DNA of 64,000 nucleotides from CALBGR01 sp964499935. Its GTDB lineage: Bacteria; Patescibacteriota; Saccharimonadia; Saccharimonadales; UBA4665. Position numbers and translations under genes: made by a program. The notes beneath the pieces were generated by a model. It was not told where the DNA came from and ran no database searches. It saw only the letters and a program-made list of their open reading frames with translations. The stretch is from contig CAZCMS010000001.1 of the NCBI GenBank assembly GCA_964499935.1, positions 372,001-436,000 on the forward strand, in the 5' to 3' direction. Within the stretch, counting starts at the first letter, position 1. Each line of letters begins with the position of its first letter. Positions 7,601 to 15,704 of the stretch are shown piece after piece.

Positions 7601-7741
7601 ATGAGCGAAATAATTAATATCGAAGGTCTAAAGATTGCAGGAGAGAGCGCAGTACCACAACTGCACGAGCGTAGGGCTATCATGAACTACGCAGCTGAAC
7701 TTGTTGCATTGGCACCAGAGGTTACTGATGAATCTGTTTAA
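7601..7741 (+). CDS. small hypothetical protein, 46 residues
   Basis: ATG at 7601 follows GAGAGAAAT and comes 8 nt after tatD. It reads MSEIINIEGLKIAGESAVPQ and then an amphipathic helical stretch ending in DESV. The last 14 bp overlap the start of the next gene, which suggests translational coupling. It has no signal peptide or membrane segment. I do not recognise it; its spacing, overlap and codon use support a real gene. Confidence 0.5.
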   Translation: MSEIINIEGLKIAGESAVPQLHERRAIMNYAAELVALAPEVTDESV

Positions 7742-8102
7742 GGGATTTTTACAGCATCGTGCTCTCGAAAAACGAGCTCAATTTAAAAAAGCATTGATCC
7801 ATTTTGAAGCTCGTATTGGGGGGCAGTTATTTGGGCAAGTACCCAAGAACCACCGACGTGAATTCTTCTGCCTCGATGAACGCACTTGGGTGTGGCACGA
7901 AGAGTGGGTAGACGCTCAGGGGCAAAACAGGGCTCTCACTACACGATATGACGTACGTCTTGACGGAAGTATCATTAAGTCACAAGGCAATGCTTCATAC
8001 CAATCACTTACTCCTGAAGAATTGCGTAACTTCAAACAGGCGGTGCGCTTGTATCAGCAACGCGTAGATGCGGAATATTGTCGATTGTTAGGCATTGCTT
8101 AG
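7728..8102 (+). CDS. conserved hypothetical protein
   Basis: I place the start at the internal ATG (7728), which overlaps the preceding small ORF by 14 bp and gives MNLFKGFLQHRALEKRAQ; a longer TTG start at 7701 is less likely. The 124-residue product is basic and helical at the N-terminus. It then has a compact beta-rich middle with many aromatic residues (REFFCLDERTWVWHEEW) and a C-terminal helix with a Tyr/Gln-rich face. No signal peptide, membrane helix or known catalytic motif is visible. Function unknown. Confidence 0.65.
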   Translation: MNLFKGFLQHRALEKRAQFKKALIHFEARIGGQLFGQVPKNHRREFFCLDERTWVWHEEWVDAQGQNRALTTRYDVRLDGSIIKSQGNASYQSLTPEELRNFKQAVRLYQQRVDAEYCRLLGIA

Positions 8103-8117
8103 ATAGTGCTGTTCTTT

Positions 8118-8218
8118 GGAGGCAGGCTTTATTTCCTTTCTCAAGTGCGCTCTACAGGTGACCAAAGGTCAGCCTGTGGCGCTAGCAACCCTTTCGACGG
8201 GAAATAAAGCCTGCTTCC
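8118..8218. ncRNA. long intergenic hairpin 1 (candidate structured RNA)
   Basis: A closing stem of 19 consecutive pairs is formed by 8118-8136 and 8200-8218 (only G-U wobbles, no mismatch). Inside is a second hairpin, 8147-8182: GCGC/GCGC, then ACAGG with CCTGT, then TGACC-AAA-GGTCA. No T-run follows, so a simple terminator is a poor fit. It lies between a hypothetical gene and the cysteine desulfurase, both on the plus strand. Confidence 0.5.
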
Positions 8219-8236
8219 AATCGCCACCTTTTCGCT

Positions 8237-8242
8237 TATAGT
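8237..8242 (+). promoter_or_regulatory. -10 box of the cysteine desulfurase gene
   Basis: TATAGT lies 8 nt before the ATG at 8251, with a possible -35 TTCCAA at 8215-8220 (16-bp spacer). The other ATG, at 8245, is only 2 nt from the box, so the leaderless model favours 8251. Confidence 0.45.
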
Positions 8243-8250
8243 ATATGACA

Positions 8251-9393
8251 ATGAATAATAAGATATATCTTGATTACGCAGCTGCGACTCCTGTCCGTAA
8301 GGAGGTTTTGGCTGCCATGCAACCTTACTATACCGATCACTTCTATAACCCATCAGCAACATATTTGGCTGCCAAAAAAATAAAATCAACGCTCGACACA
8401 GCACGGAGCGACATAGCCTTTATCTTGGGCGCACGCCCCAGCGAGATTATTTTTACGGCAGGAGGTACAGAAGCTAATAATCTTGCAATCAAAGGGGTTC
8501 TTGATTATTTTCCTGAATCACACGCAGTTATTGGATCCATTGAGCACGAGTCTATTCTTGTGCCAGTTGCACGATACGATCATGCGTTACTTGGCGTGAA
8601 CAACCAAGGGGAATATGACATACATGACCTAAAGACGCACATCAACGACAAAACCGTATTAGTGAGCTTAATGTATGCAAATAACGAGGTTGGTGCCATA
8701 CAGTCATTGCGAAATGCGGCTCGCGTCGTAGCCGAGGTGCGAAAATCTCGCCGAGAATCCGGTAACACATTGCCAATTTATCTTCACACCGATGCCTGCC
8801 AAGCCGGTAACTATCTGGATTTGCATGTGTCGCGTCTGGGTGTCGATATGATGACAGTGAATGGCGGAAAAATCTACGGTCCAAAGCAGTCTGGCGTGCT
8901 GTATGTATCGAGTAATGTTCGCTTGCAACCACTGATTGAAGGTGGTGGGCAAGAGCGCAATATGCGAAGTGGTACCGAAAATATTGCCCAAGCGGTAGGC
9001 TTGGCCGAAGCTTTGAAGCTTGCGCAGGCCAGTCGTAAAAATGGTGGCGAGCACATGCAAGAATTGCAGACATTTTTTATAACAGAACTGCAAAAATTAG
9101 TACCCAGTGCAGTGATTAATGGTAGTCGAAAGCATAGGTTGCCAAATAATGTGCATGTCACTATTCCGGGGCAGGATAACGAAAGTCTTATTTTTGCGCT
9201 TGATGAAAAGAGTATTTTAGTGGCAGCAGGTTCGGCCTGCAGCGCCAGTAGCGAAGAGCCAAGTCATGTACTTAGCGCAATGGGTGTGTCTAAAGATGAT
9301 ATTCGGGCAAGTTTGCGGTTTACTATGGGTGCGCTAACCACAAAAGAAGATGTTGCGCGCACCATACAAACACTTGCTGATCTGGTAGCATAA
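8251..9393 (+). CDS. cysteine desulfurase (NifS/IscS family)
   Basis: 380 residues, PLP-dependent, moving sulfur from cysteine to acceptor proteins for Fe-S clusters or tRNA thiolation. Seen motifs: IYLDYAAATPV, TAGGTEANNLAIKG, TDACQAGNYLD (cofactor-binding Asp and Gln), GGKIYGPK with the PLP lysine, and SACSASSEEPSHVL with the catalytic cysteine. The residues before the lysine are Asn-Gly-Gly instead of the usual Ser-Ser-His, an odd change at the active site. No IscU or SufBCD gene is nearby. It may supply sulfur to MnmA, which is encoded at 29.8 kb (inference). Confidence 0.9.
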   Translation: MNNKIYLDYAAATPVRKEVLAAMQPYYTDHFYNPSATYLAAKKIKSTLDTARSDIAFILGARPSEIIFTAGGTEANNLAIKGVLDYFPESHAVIGSIEHESILVPVARYDHALLGVNNQGEYDIHDLKTHINDKTVLVSLMYANNEVGAIQSLRNAARVVAEVRKSRRESGNTLPIYLHTDACQAGNYLDLHVSRLGVDMMTVNGGKIYGPKQSGVLYVSSNVRLQPLIEGGGQERNMRSGTENIAQAVGLAEALKLAQASRKNGGEHMQELQTFFITELQKLVPSAVINGSRKHRLPNNVHVTIPGQDNESLIFALDEKSILVAAGSACSASSEEPSHVLSAMGVSKDDIRASLRFTMGALTTKEDVARTIQTLADLVA

Positions 9394-9438
9394 TCGGTAT
9401 ACTAAAGCATAAGCAGTCTTATCTGTGGCTATAGGCAG

Positions 9439-9557
9439 GCTGACATGCTTATATTTCACCGAAAAGGTCTCGCTCTTTGAATCTTCCTAAAGGAATATTC
9501 AAAGACCGCTCACTCGGCTGAGGCAGCCTTTTCTTGTGAATATATAAGCATGTCAGC
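9439..9557. ncRNA. long intergenic hairpin 2 (candidate structured RNA)
   Basis: Closing stem 9439-9459 with 9536-9557, about 21 pairs with one bulge. A second stem follows, GAAAAGG (9461-9467) with CCTTTTC (9527-9533). Inside are two more hairpins: CTTTGAAT/ATTCAAAG with TTCC/GGAA (9475-9504), and CTCA/TGAG (9510-9523). The result is a three-way junction. It sits between the desulfurase and the ATPase operon. Confidence 0.5.
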
Positions 9558-9598
9558 ACAGAAGCGCTCATACGTACGGAAGAATAGAAAACATACCT

Positions 9599-10483
9599 AT
9601 GCTGAAAAAAATAGTATCAATTTTTGTGGGAATCGTAGTAATTACTTCGGCGGGGAGTGTTGTTTTAGTATCTGCACAATCCGACAACAAGTCAGATACC
9701 ACTAAAGAGGCTAAAAATCTTGATCAGACAGGGCTCACACCTCAGCCTTATAATTCTGACGTTAGACTCAAGGCAGGCACGATCATCCAAATAGACGAAA
9801 AAGACTCAACAAAAGTCATTGCTGCCACACAAGACAAACTAGAGAAGGCCTTTGGGGTGATTACAACGACAAATAATCTACCTATAGCTATTTCAAGCAA
9901 TGCGGGCGCAAATCAAGTGTTTGTGGCAACCAATGGAAGTCAAACTGCGCTTGTGACCAACGAAAATGGGCCGATTGAAGCGGGTGATTCGTTAGCGATA
10001 TCTTCACTTAGCGGGGCGCTCATGAAGGCGACATATAAGCAGCATATTTTGTTTGGTAAGGCGCTGGCGAGCTTCGATGGTAAAAATAATACAATTGGAA
10101 CCACGACTCTTAAGGATACCAAGGGGAATGCACATAAGCAGATTGGTATCGGTACTATTCCTGTTTCGATTGAAATTATGAAAAATCCCGAAACGCAAAG
10201 TACAGAGGCAAATTTACCAGAACAGCTGAGGCGTATCGGTGAGCAGATCGCAGAAAAACCTGTTAGTCAGATTCGAATTTACCTGAGTATGGCTATTGTG
10301 ACTATTACGATTATTATCGCACTCGTGCTGCTATATGCAGGGGTGCGCAGTGCGATCATCTCTATCGGGCGCAATCCATTATCGAAGAAATCAATATTCA
10401 GAGGTTTGCTGCAAGTTATTTTGACAAGTGTTTTGGTCTTGATAATCGGGCTATTTACGGTATATTTATTATTAAGGTTATGA
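9599..10483 (+). CDS. secreted-domain protein with a c-subunit-like membrane hairpin (first gene of the F1-like operon)
   Basis: 294 residues. Signal-type segment at 1-26 ending VLVSAQS, then an extracytoplasmic beta-rich domain (about 45-185, with IEAGDSLAISSLSGALMKA), and two C-terminal membrane helices (about 227-252 and 266-292). The loop between the helices reads SIGRNPLSKK, like the R-Q/N-P polar loop of ATP synthase subunit c, and the gene occupies the a/c position of an atp operon. At the place of the c-subunit carboxylate (about 18 residues after the loop Pro) there is LTSV and no Asp or Glu. I infer a divergent membrane partner of the F1 complex that probably does not move protons; homology to subunit c is unproven. 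Confidence 0.55.
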   Translation: MLKKIVSIFVGIVVITSAGSVVLVSAQSDNKSDTTKEAKNLDQTGLTPQPYNSDVRLKAGTIIQIDEKDSTKVIAATQDKLEKAFGVITTTNNLPIAISSNAGANQVFVATNGSQTALVTNENGPIEAGDSLAISSLSGALMKATYKQHILFGKALASFDGKNNTIGTTTLKDTKGNAHKQIGIGTIPVSIEIMKNPETQSTEANLPEQLRRIGEQIAEKPVSQIRIYLSMAIVTITIIIALVLLYAGVRSAIISIGRNPLSKKSIFRGLLQVILTSVLVLIIGLFTVYLLLRL

Positions 10484-10508
10484 TTACAGATAGGTGGTGG
10501 GTGTAAGC

Positions 10509-11162
10509 ATGGATACGCGAATATTTATAGCAATTGGTGCAATTGGCGCTGGATTATTGCTTATGGTCGCTGTTATCGCGATGATTTCAACGCGCCAGAA
10601 AAAGCCACAAGCTAAAAAAACTAAAAAAGCTGGGCCACCAAAAACCAAGCAAGAACTCGAAGAGTCATACGAAAAGATGATGCAGGATGACGTGTATCAT
10701 ATCTTTACCAAAGAGTTTCACGAAGAGCTACGCAACAAAGCCCGACTGGACTTCCAGAAAGTTATTAGTGAAAACGCAATGTTTTTGCAACAGGATTTAC
10801 GGCTCACTACCTCTGAAATTAACGAATATCTAAAAAAAGAAGTCAGCGGGAAGCTCGAGGAAGAGTTTGCTGCGTATCAGCAGTCCATTAAAGATGTGCA
10901 ACAGGCAGCGGTTGACTCTATTAATAGTACGGTGTCCGCTACGCAAGAGCAGCAGAGATTGTTAGCCGAGAACATGCATAAAAATGCAGAAGCAGAAAAA
11001 GCAAAAATCGTTGCAGACTTTGAGGCAAATATGGCGCAAATCGTAAGTCACTACATACTTAAAGCAGTTGGCAGTGAAATCGATCTCAAGGAGCAAATGC
11101 CATATATCTTGCGTGAAATGGAAGTGCAAAAAGAAGCAATGCGGAAGGACATGTGGCTGTGA
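10509..11162 (+). CDS. atpF: F-type ATPase subunit b-like stalk protein
   Basis: 217 residues from the ATG at 10509, which follows GGTGGG at good spacing; a GTG at 10494 is less likely. One N-terminal membrane helix (about 5-27, IFIAIGAIGAGLLLMVAVIA), a basic Lys-rich segment, then a long charged helix with coiled-coil periodicity (about 45-215). This is the layout of subunit b, which links the membrane sector to delta and alpha as the stator. It is longer than the usual 156-170 residues. It overlaps the delta gene by 10 bp. Confidence 0.75.
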   Translation: MDTRIFIAIGAIGAGLLLMVAVIAMISTRQKKPQAKKTKKAGPPKTKQELEESYEKMMQDDVYHIFTKEFHEELRNKARLDFQKVISENAMFLQQDLRLTTSEINEYLKKEVSGKLEEEFAAYQQSIKDVQQAAVDSINSTVSATQEQQRLLAENMHKNAEAEKAKIVADFEANMAQIVSHYILKAVGSEIDLKEQMPYILREMEVQKEAMRKDMWL

Positions 11163-11677
11163 GCAAAGTAGTCAAAATAGAGGATCCCACGCAGTTTGGG
11201 CTGCCTCCAGCTTTGTTGAGTCGAACTGATGTCTCTCGCATGCTAAGAGAGATCGAGAAAGTAGATTACGCGCTCGAAACACAGGCAATTCGCACGCCAG
11301 AAAAGCCTTTAGCGATTCCTAATATGACACAAGCATTGGCTGAATGTATAACACTTAATAACATCGATATTACCAATCTCCAGGAGCGGAAGAGGTTAAT
11401 TAGTTCGTTGCGCGAGGCTAAAGAGAAAGCTCCGGTAGTGCAAATAACATTCGCTGTTGACCCGGATCCGGTAATCATGTCTCAGCTTGTTGCCTGGATA
11501 CGTACGAACCTTCACCCAAGAGCATTGGTGTCAACTGGCTTGCAGCCTCAGCTTATTGGCGGGTGTATTGTTCGTACGCCAGATCACATCTATGACTTTA
11601 GTCTTAGAAAGCGATTCCAAGATGAGCAGCCAACACTTATTACAATGCTAAACCAGATTATGGCGAGGCAACAATGA
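11153..11677 (+). CDS. atpH: F-type ATPase delta subunit
   Basis: 174 residues. It has a helical N-terminal domain and a C-terminal domain with the family signature spread over LVSTGLQPQLIGGCIVRT and the following D-IYDFSLRKRF (canonical liGG-vi-vgd-v-DgSv). Delta joins the top of the alpha-beta hexamer to the b stalk. The start is GTG inside the end of the b gene (10-bp overlap), and the stop overlaps the alpha start by 4 bp, so the genes are translationally coupled. Its presence argues that this F1 is still attached to a stator. Confidence 0.82.
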   Translation: MAVSKVVKIEDPTQFGLPPALLSRTDVSRMLREIEKVDYALETQAIRTPEKPLAIPNMTQALAECITLNNIDITNLQERKRLISSLREAKEKAPVVQITFAVDPDPVIMSQLVAWIRTNLHPRALVSTGLQPQLIGGCIVRTPDHIYDFSLRKRFQDEQPTLITMLNQIMARQQ

Positions 11678-13521
11678 GTTCTACCCAGTTTCAGAAGCTA
11701 GTCGCAAGTGATAGGCAAGTCGGCGAGGTTATAGCTGTTGATAAGTTCCTTGTAAAAGTCCGTGGTCTACAGCCCATTAATACGCATGCCGTGGTTTTGT
11801 TCGAAGATGGAAGTAAAGGGTATGTGCACCATGTGTACGAAGATTTCGTTGTAGTACTTCATCTTGGGTCAAAGCTTGTGACTATCGGTATGATTGTCGT
11901 TTTGCAGCATGATAAGCTCGTAACCCGTGTAGGTAAGAATTATATTGGGCGAGTTATTTCTGTGCTGGGTGAGCCTATGGACGGCAAAGGCCCAGTTGAG
12001 CCAGATGGTACATGGCCGATTTTCCATGACGCACCGATGTTGTATGAGCGTGAACTATTGGATACTCCGCTTGAGACAGGTGTTGTAACGCTTGATATCT
12101 TGTACTCGCTTGCACGTGGGCAGCGTATGGCAGTTTTAGGTGATGGCAAGAGCGGTAAAAGCTCATTAGCAACACAGATTGCCATTAACCAACGCGACAC
12201 CGATATCATTACGGTATATGTGCTGATAGGTAAGCGACGTGCGGATGTTGTTGAGCTGATCGATCGTCTTGAATCGAACGGTGCTATGGAAAAAACAGTG
12301 GTTATTGTGGCGACTATGTTTGAGTCTCTTATTTTAAATTACCTTGCCCCGTATGTTGCAGCTGCTGTTGGTGAATACTTCTGGCAACAATGCGACATGG
12401 ATACACTTGTTATATACGATGACCTGACGAGTCATGCGATGGCGTATCGAGAAATTTCTTTGATTGCAGGAGTGAGTCCTGGCCGTGATTCGTACCCTGG
12501 AGACATGTTCTATACACACTCTTCGTTGGTTGAGCGAGCAGGTAAGTTGAACCGAAATCACAAAACCCAGACCATCCTACCGCTGGTATACGCGCCGGGT
12601 GGAGATATTACAGCGTATCTACCAACAAACGTTATGTCCATGACAGACGGGCAATGGATTCTAGACATGGAGGTATTCCGTGAGGTCATGCGACCAGCTA
12701 TTAGTACAGGTTTAAGTGTGACGCGTGTTGGTGGCGCAGGACACAATAAAAGGCAAAAGGCGTTGGCGGTACAAACCAATAAGGCGCTTGCTGCCTTTAA
12801 GTCTGCTGAAGAATACGCGCACTTTGGCTCTGAATTATCTCCTGAATCAGAGGCTGACTTAATCAAGGGTAAAAATATTTATAAATTATTCAATCAGGTG
12901 ATCGGCGAAACATATAATATGCTCGAACAGCAGTTATTGCTTGATATTGTTGTAAATCTCAAGCCCGGCGAATCCATAGATATGGAGCTTATGAAAAAGA
13001 GTGTAGCTGAATATAGTGCGCAAGTTGGCGAGGATGATGATGGCACAGACACATCTACCACCTACGTTGCAGCACGTGAGGCACTTAAGCTGAAGGTTTT
13101 GGTACAGGCGGTTGCAGCAGAGGTGAAGCCTACCAATGATAGTGAGGGAGCACCACCAGCTTCAGAAGGTGTTTCTACAGATGCTACAGAAGATAAGGGC
13201 AAAGGTAAAGAAAAGAACAACAAAGACACGAAGCCTAAAGAAAGAATAGAGCTGAAATTACCATCTCTCAAGAAGCCTGCTAAAGCCGAGGATAAAAACA
13301 ATAAAGATGATGCAGGGAAAAAGCTCGAAGAAGATGCCCAAAAGCCTCCTAAAAAGCCGTCTGCTCGTAGTCATGGGCACAGAGATAGCCACGCACCAGG
13401 CACAATCTTTGAGCCAGAAGAAGGTGCTGATGTCCCCGAAACAAGAGTCGATGCGGACATTGATGATCCGAATAAGTTAGCCCCAACTCCAGATGAAGAA
13501 CACAAAGAAGGTGAGAACTAA
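11674..13521 (+). CDS. atpA: F-type ATPase alpha subunit with a charged C-terminal extension
   Basis: 615 residues against about 505 normally. Residues 1-500 align with alpha: beta-barrel (GEVIAVDKFLVKVRGL), Walker A GDGKSGKSSLA (canonical GDRQTGKT), Walker B-like TLVIYDDLTSHAMAYREIS, the Pro-Gly-rich SPGRDSYPGDMFYTHSSLVERA, and the arginine finger in GLSVTRVGGAG. The extra 110 residues are Lys/Glu/Pro-rich and likely disordered; they include the stretch GKGKEKNNKDTKPKERIELK. The arginine finger argues that the beta sites still hydrolyse or make ATP. It overlaps delta by 4 bp and gamma by 1 bp. Confidence 0.92.
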   Translation: MSSTQFQKLVASDRQVGEVIAVDKFLVKVRGLQPINTHAVVLFEDGSKGYVHHVYEDFVVVLHLGSKLVTIGMIVVLQHDKLVTRVGKNYIGRVISVLGEPMDGKGPVEPDGTWPIFHDAPMLYERELLDTPLETGVVTLDILYSLARGQRMAVLGDGKSGKSSLATQIAINQRDTDIITVYVLIGKRRADVVELIDRLESNGAMEKTVVIVATMFESLILNYLAPYVAAAVGEYFWQQCDMDTLVIYDDLTSHAMAYREISLIAGVSPGRDSYPGDMFYTHSSLVERAGKLNRNHKTQTILPLVYAPGGDITAYLPTNVMSMTDGQWILDMEVFREVMRPAISTGLSVTRVGGAGHNKRQKALAVQTNKALAAFKSAEEYAHFGSELSPESEADLIKGKNIYKLFNQVIGETYNMLEQQLLLDIVVNLKPGESIDMELMKKSVAEYSAQVGEDDDGTDTSTTYVAAREALKLKVLVQAVAAEVKPTNDSEGAPPASEGVSTDATEDKGKGKEKNNKDTKPKERIELKLPSLKKPAKAEDKNNKDDAGKKLEEDAQKPPKKPSARSHGHRDSHAPGTIFEPEEGADVPETRVDADIDDPNKLAPTPDEEHKEGEN

Positions 13522-14375
13522 TGAAGCGTCCTCTAGAAATATTGGCCGAAGAAAAGTCTATGCGCACCATTGTGGGCCTAACAAGCGCGTTTGAAAGTTT
13601 GTCGAGTATGAAAATTGTGCTTACCAAGCGTGGAGTGCTAAGCTCCAATATATTCTTTAGCGACGTGTGGAATATTTACAAAAATATTCGAGTTGCTGGC
13701 ATGTTTCAGTTTGGTCGTGACCCCAATGATAAGCCCATAAATAAAGAGCTTTATGTGCTTATCACGGCTCCCGCGGGCTTAAGCGGAGACATAGATCAGC
13801 GACTTATCCGGGCTATGCGTAAAAATTTCGATCCCGAGAAAAACGATATAGTAGTAATTGGCAAGCATGGTGCGCAGCAACTGACACAACTCAATATTCA
13901 TTACGACCACTTCTTTAATTTGCCACAAAAAGATTATATCAACGTAGAGCCACTACTGGATATTATTAAGAAATATCGGGAAACAAGGGTGTTTTACCAA
14001 AATTATGTCTCACTGATGACACAGGATATTCGTAATATTCGATTACGCGATGTGATCGAAACAAAAGGTGCTGCAACACAAAAAGGATCAGAAATTACCG
14101 AAAGTACCTATATATTCGAACCAAATCCATTGGTGGTTGTGGCGCATATGGAAACGTCGATGTTGCGTTTGGCGTTGCTGCAAGTGATCTATGACTCTAG
14201 GCTTGCCCAGTACGCAAGTCGGTTTAAGGCGATGAGCGCAGCACGGCAACGTGCAGTTGATGAAGTAGCGGATCTCCATATGCAATATAACCGTGCAAAA
14301 CGAGGCATTGTGGACCAGCGCCTAAAAGAGATAAATGCCGGACTAAAAAAGGTGAGGGCAGAAAATGCGCAGTAG
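13521..14375 (+). CDS. atpG: F-type ATPase gamma subunit
   Basis: 284 residues, the usual size for gamma, the rotating shaft in the alpha-beta ring. The N-terminal helix (about 1-55) and the C-terminal helix (about 210-284, ending in a basic stretch KEINAGLKKVRAENAQ) should form the antiparallel coiled coil, around a Rossmann-like centre (ELYVLITAPAGLSGDIDQRL, where canonical gamma has v-it-drGLcG-n). Sequence identity to textbook gamma looks low, but the position between alpha and beta supports the call. It starts on the last base of alpha. Confidence 0.85.
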   Translation: MKRPLEILAEEKSMRTIVGLTSAFESLSSMKIVLTKRGVLSSNIFFSDVWNIYKNIRVAGMFQFGRDPNDKPINKELYVLITAPAGLSGDIDQRLIRAMRKNFDPEKNDIVVIGKHGAQQLTQLNIHYDHFFNLPQKDYINVEPLLDIIKKYRETRVFYQNYVSLMTQDIRNIRLRDVIETKGAATQKGSEITESTYIFEPNPLVVVAHMETSMLRLALLQVIYDSRLAQYASRFKAMSAARQRAVDEVADLHMQYNRAKRGIVDQRLKEINAGLKKVRAENAQ

Positions 14376-14393
14376 CATGAAAGGAAAAATGAG

Positions 14394-15704
14394 ATGAATT
14401 CTAAGGGTGTAGTAAGGGTACTGCGTGATCTTGTGATAAAGGTTCAGTTTGATGATGATATCCCAGAGGTTAACGAAATTCTCGAGGCAGATAATCCTCA
14501 AAAAACTCCATTGCTTGTAGAGTCGCTCGAAAAAGGTGATACCGCAGTATGTTTGAATATTAGTGCGGATAGGAGCTTGTATAAAAATATGACTGTATAT
14601 CGCACGGGTCATAGTTTACAGATCCCTGTTGGCGATGAAATGATTGGTCGTGTGTTCGACGCATTGAGTCGTCCAATTGATGGGCTGCCTGCGCTCGATA
14701 CTTCAAAAATGGAACACCGCGATATATTTAAGCCATCGACAAAATCTGTCTCGCTTGCACCAATGAAGCCAGAAATCATGGAAACAGGCATCAAAGTGCT
14801 AGATTTCTTTACGCCATTCGTAAAGGGTCGCAAAATTGGCATCATTGGTGGTGCCGGTGTCGGTAAAACTGTGCTTACGATGGAGATGATTAATAACGTA
14901 GCGGAAGGTTCTGGGGCGCTGAGTATGTTCGCGGGTATTGGTGAACGTATTCGTGAGGGTCACGAATTGTACGATACACTTAAGAACGCTGATCTACTCA
15001 AAACAACAGCGATGTTCTTTGGGCAGATGAATGAAAACCCAGTACAGCGTTCTTTGATTGCAACTGCTGCGGTGACTTTGGCAGAATATTTCCGGGACGA
15101 ACGCCAAAAAGATATTCTGTTCTTTGCAGATAATATGTACCGTTATATCCAGGCACGCAACGAAGTTTCGACCATCATTGATCAGACACCAGCAGAAGGT
15201 GGCTATCAGCCAACAATTTTCTCTGACGTAAAAAGTTTGCAGGACCGTTTGGTGTCAAATGAATTTGGTTCTATTACTGCCCTACAGACGATTTATGTGC
15301 CAGCAGACGACCTGTCTGACCCGGCAGTGCAGATGATCGCACACGAGCTCGACAGTACCATCGTATTATCTCGCCAGGTAGCCGAACAAGGTATTCGTCC
15401 ATCGGTAGATTTGAACAAAACAACATCAAGTCTTTTGACTCCAGAAATCGTTGGTGAACGCCACTATATGCTCAGCGTGCGTGTGCAGGCAATTTTACAG
15501 AAATATGAATCACTCAAGGGGCTTGTAGCAATTATTGGTGAAAGCGAATTGTCTCCTGAAGACCGCATAGATTACAACAAGGCAAAAAACCTGATCCAGT
15601 ATTTCTCTCAGCGTTTCAATGTGATGGAGAAGTCAACCGGCGTAAAAGGCGAACGCTACACCCGTGAAGAAACACTAAATGGTATCGAAGAGATTATTAT
15701 ATGA
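14394..15704 (+). CDS. atpD: F-type ATPase beta subunit (catalytic)
   Basis: 436 residues, slightly shorter than the usual 460-480. Walker A GGAGVGKTVL, the catalytic Glu-Arg in GERIREGHELYDTL, Walker B ILFFADNMYRYIQARNEVS (canonical FIDNIFRF-QAGSEVS), the GGYQPTIFSD catch-loop region and GESELSPEDRIDY (canonical DELSEED) are all present, so it should be an active ATPase. The catch-loop segment reads IDQTPAEGGYQP where the usual form is GR-PSAVGYQP. It overlaps epsilon by 4 bp (ATGA). A Shine-Dalgarno (AAAGGAAAAATGAG) precedes the ATG. Confidence 0.93.
   Translation: MNSKGVVRVLRDLVIKVQFDDDIPEVNEILEADNPQKTPLLVESLEKGDTAVCLNISADRSLYKNMTVYRTGHSLQIPVGDEMIGRVFDALSRPIDGLPALDTSKMEHRDIFKPSTKSVSLAPMKPEIMETGIKVLDFFTPFVKGRKIGIIGGAGVGKTVLTMEMINNVAEGSGALSMFAGIGERIREGHELYDTLKNADLLKTTAMFFGQMNENPVQRSLIATAAVTLAEYFRDERQKDILFFADNMYRYIQARNEVSTIIDQTPAEGGYQPTIFSDVKSLQDRLVSNEFGSITALQTIYVPADDLSDPAVQMIAHELDSTIVLSRQVAEQGIRPSVDLNKTTSSLLTPEIVGERHYMLSVRVQAILQKYESLKGLVAIIGESELSPEDRIDYNKAKNLIQYFSQRFNVMEKSTGVKGERYTREETLNGIEEIII

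Noticed and set aside
8642..9161. Several long antisense frames inside the cysteine desulfurase gene
   Set aside because: They have no domain pattern, are His/Cys-rich as expected for shadow translation, and overlap a certain gene.
8118..9557. Hairpins 1 and 2 as two copies of one transposable repeat
   Set aside because: The arm sequences differ completely; only the architecture is alike, and no target duplications are visible.
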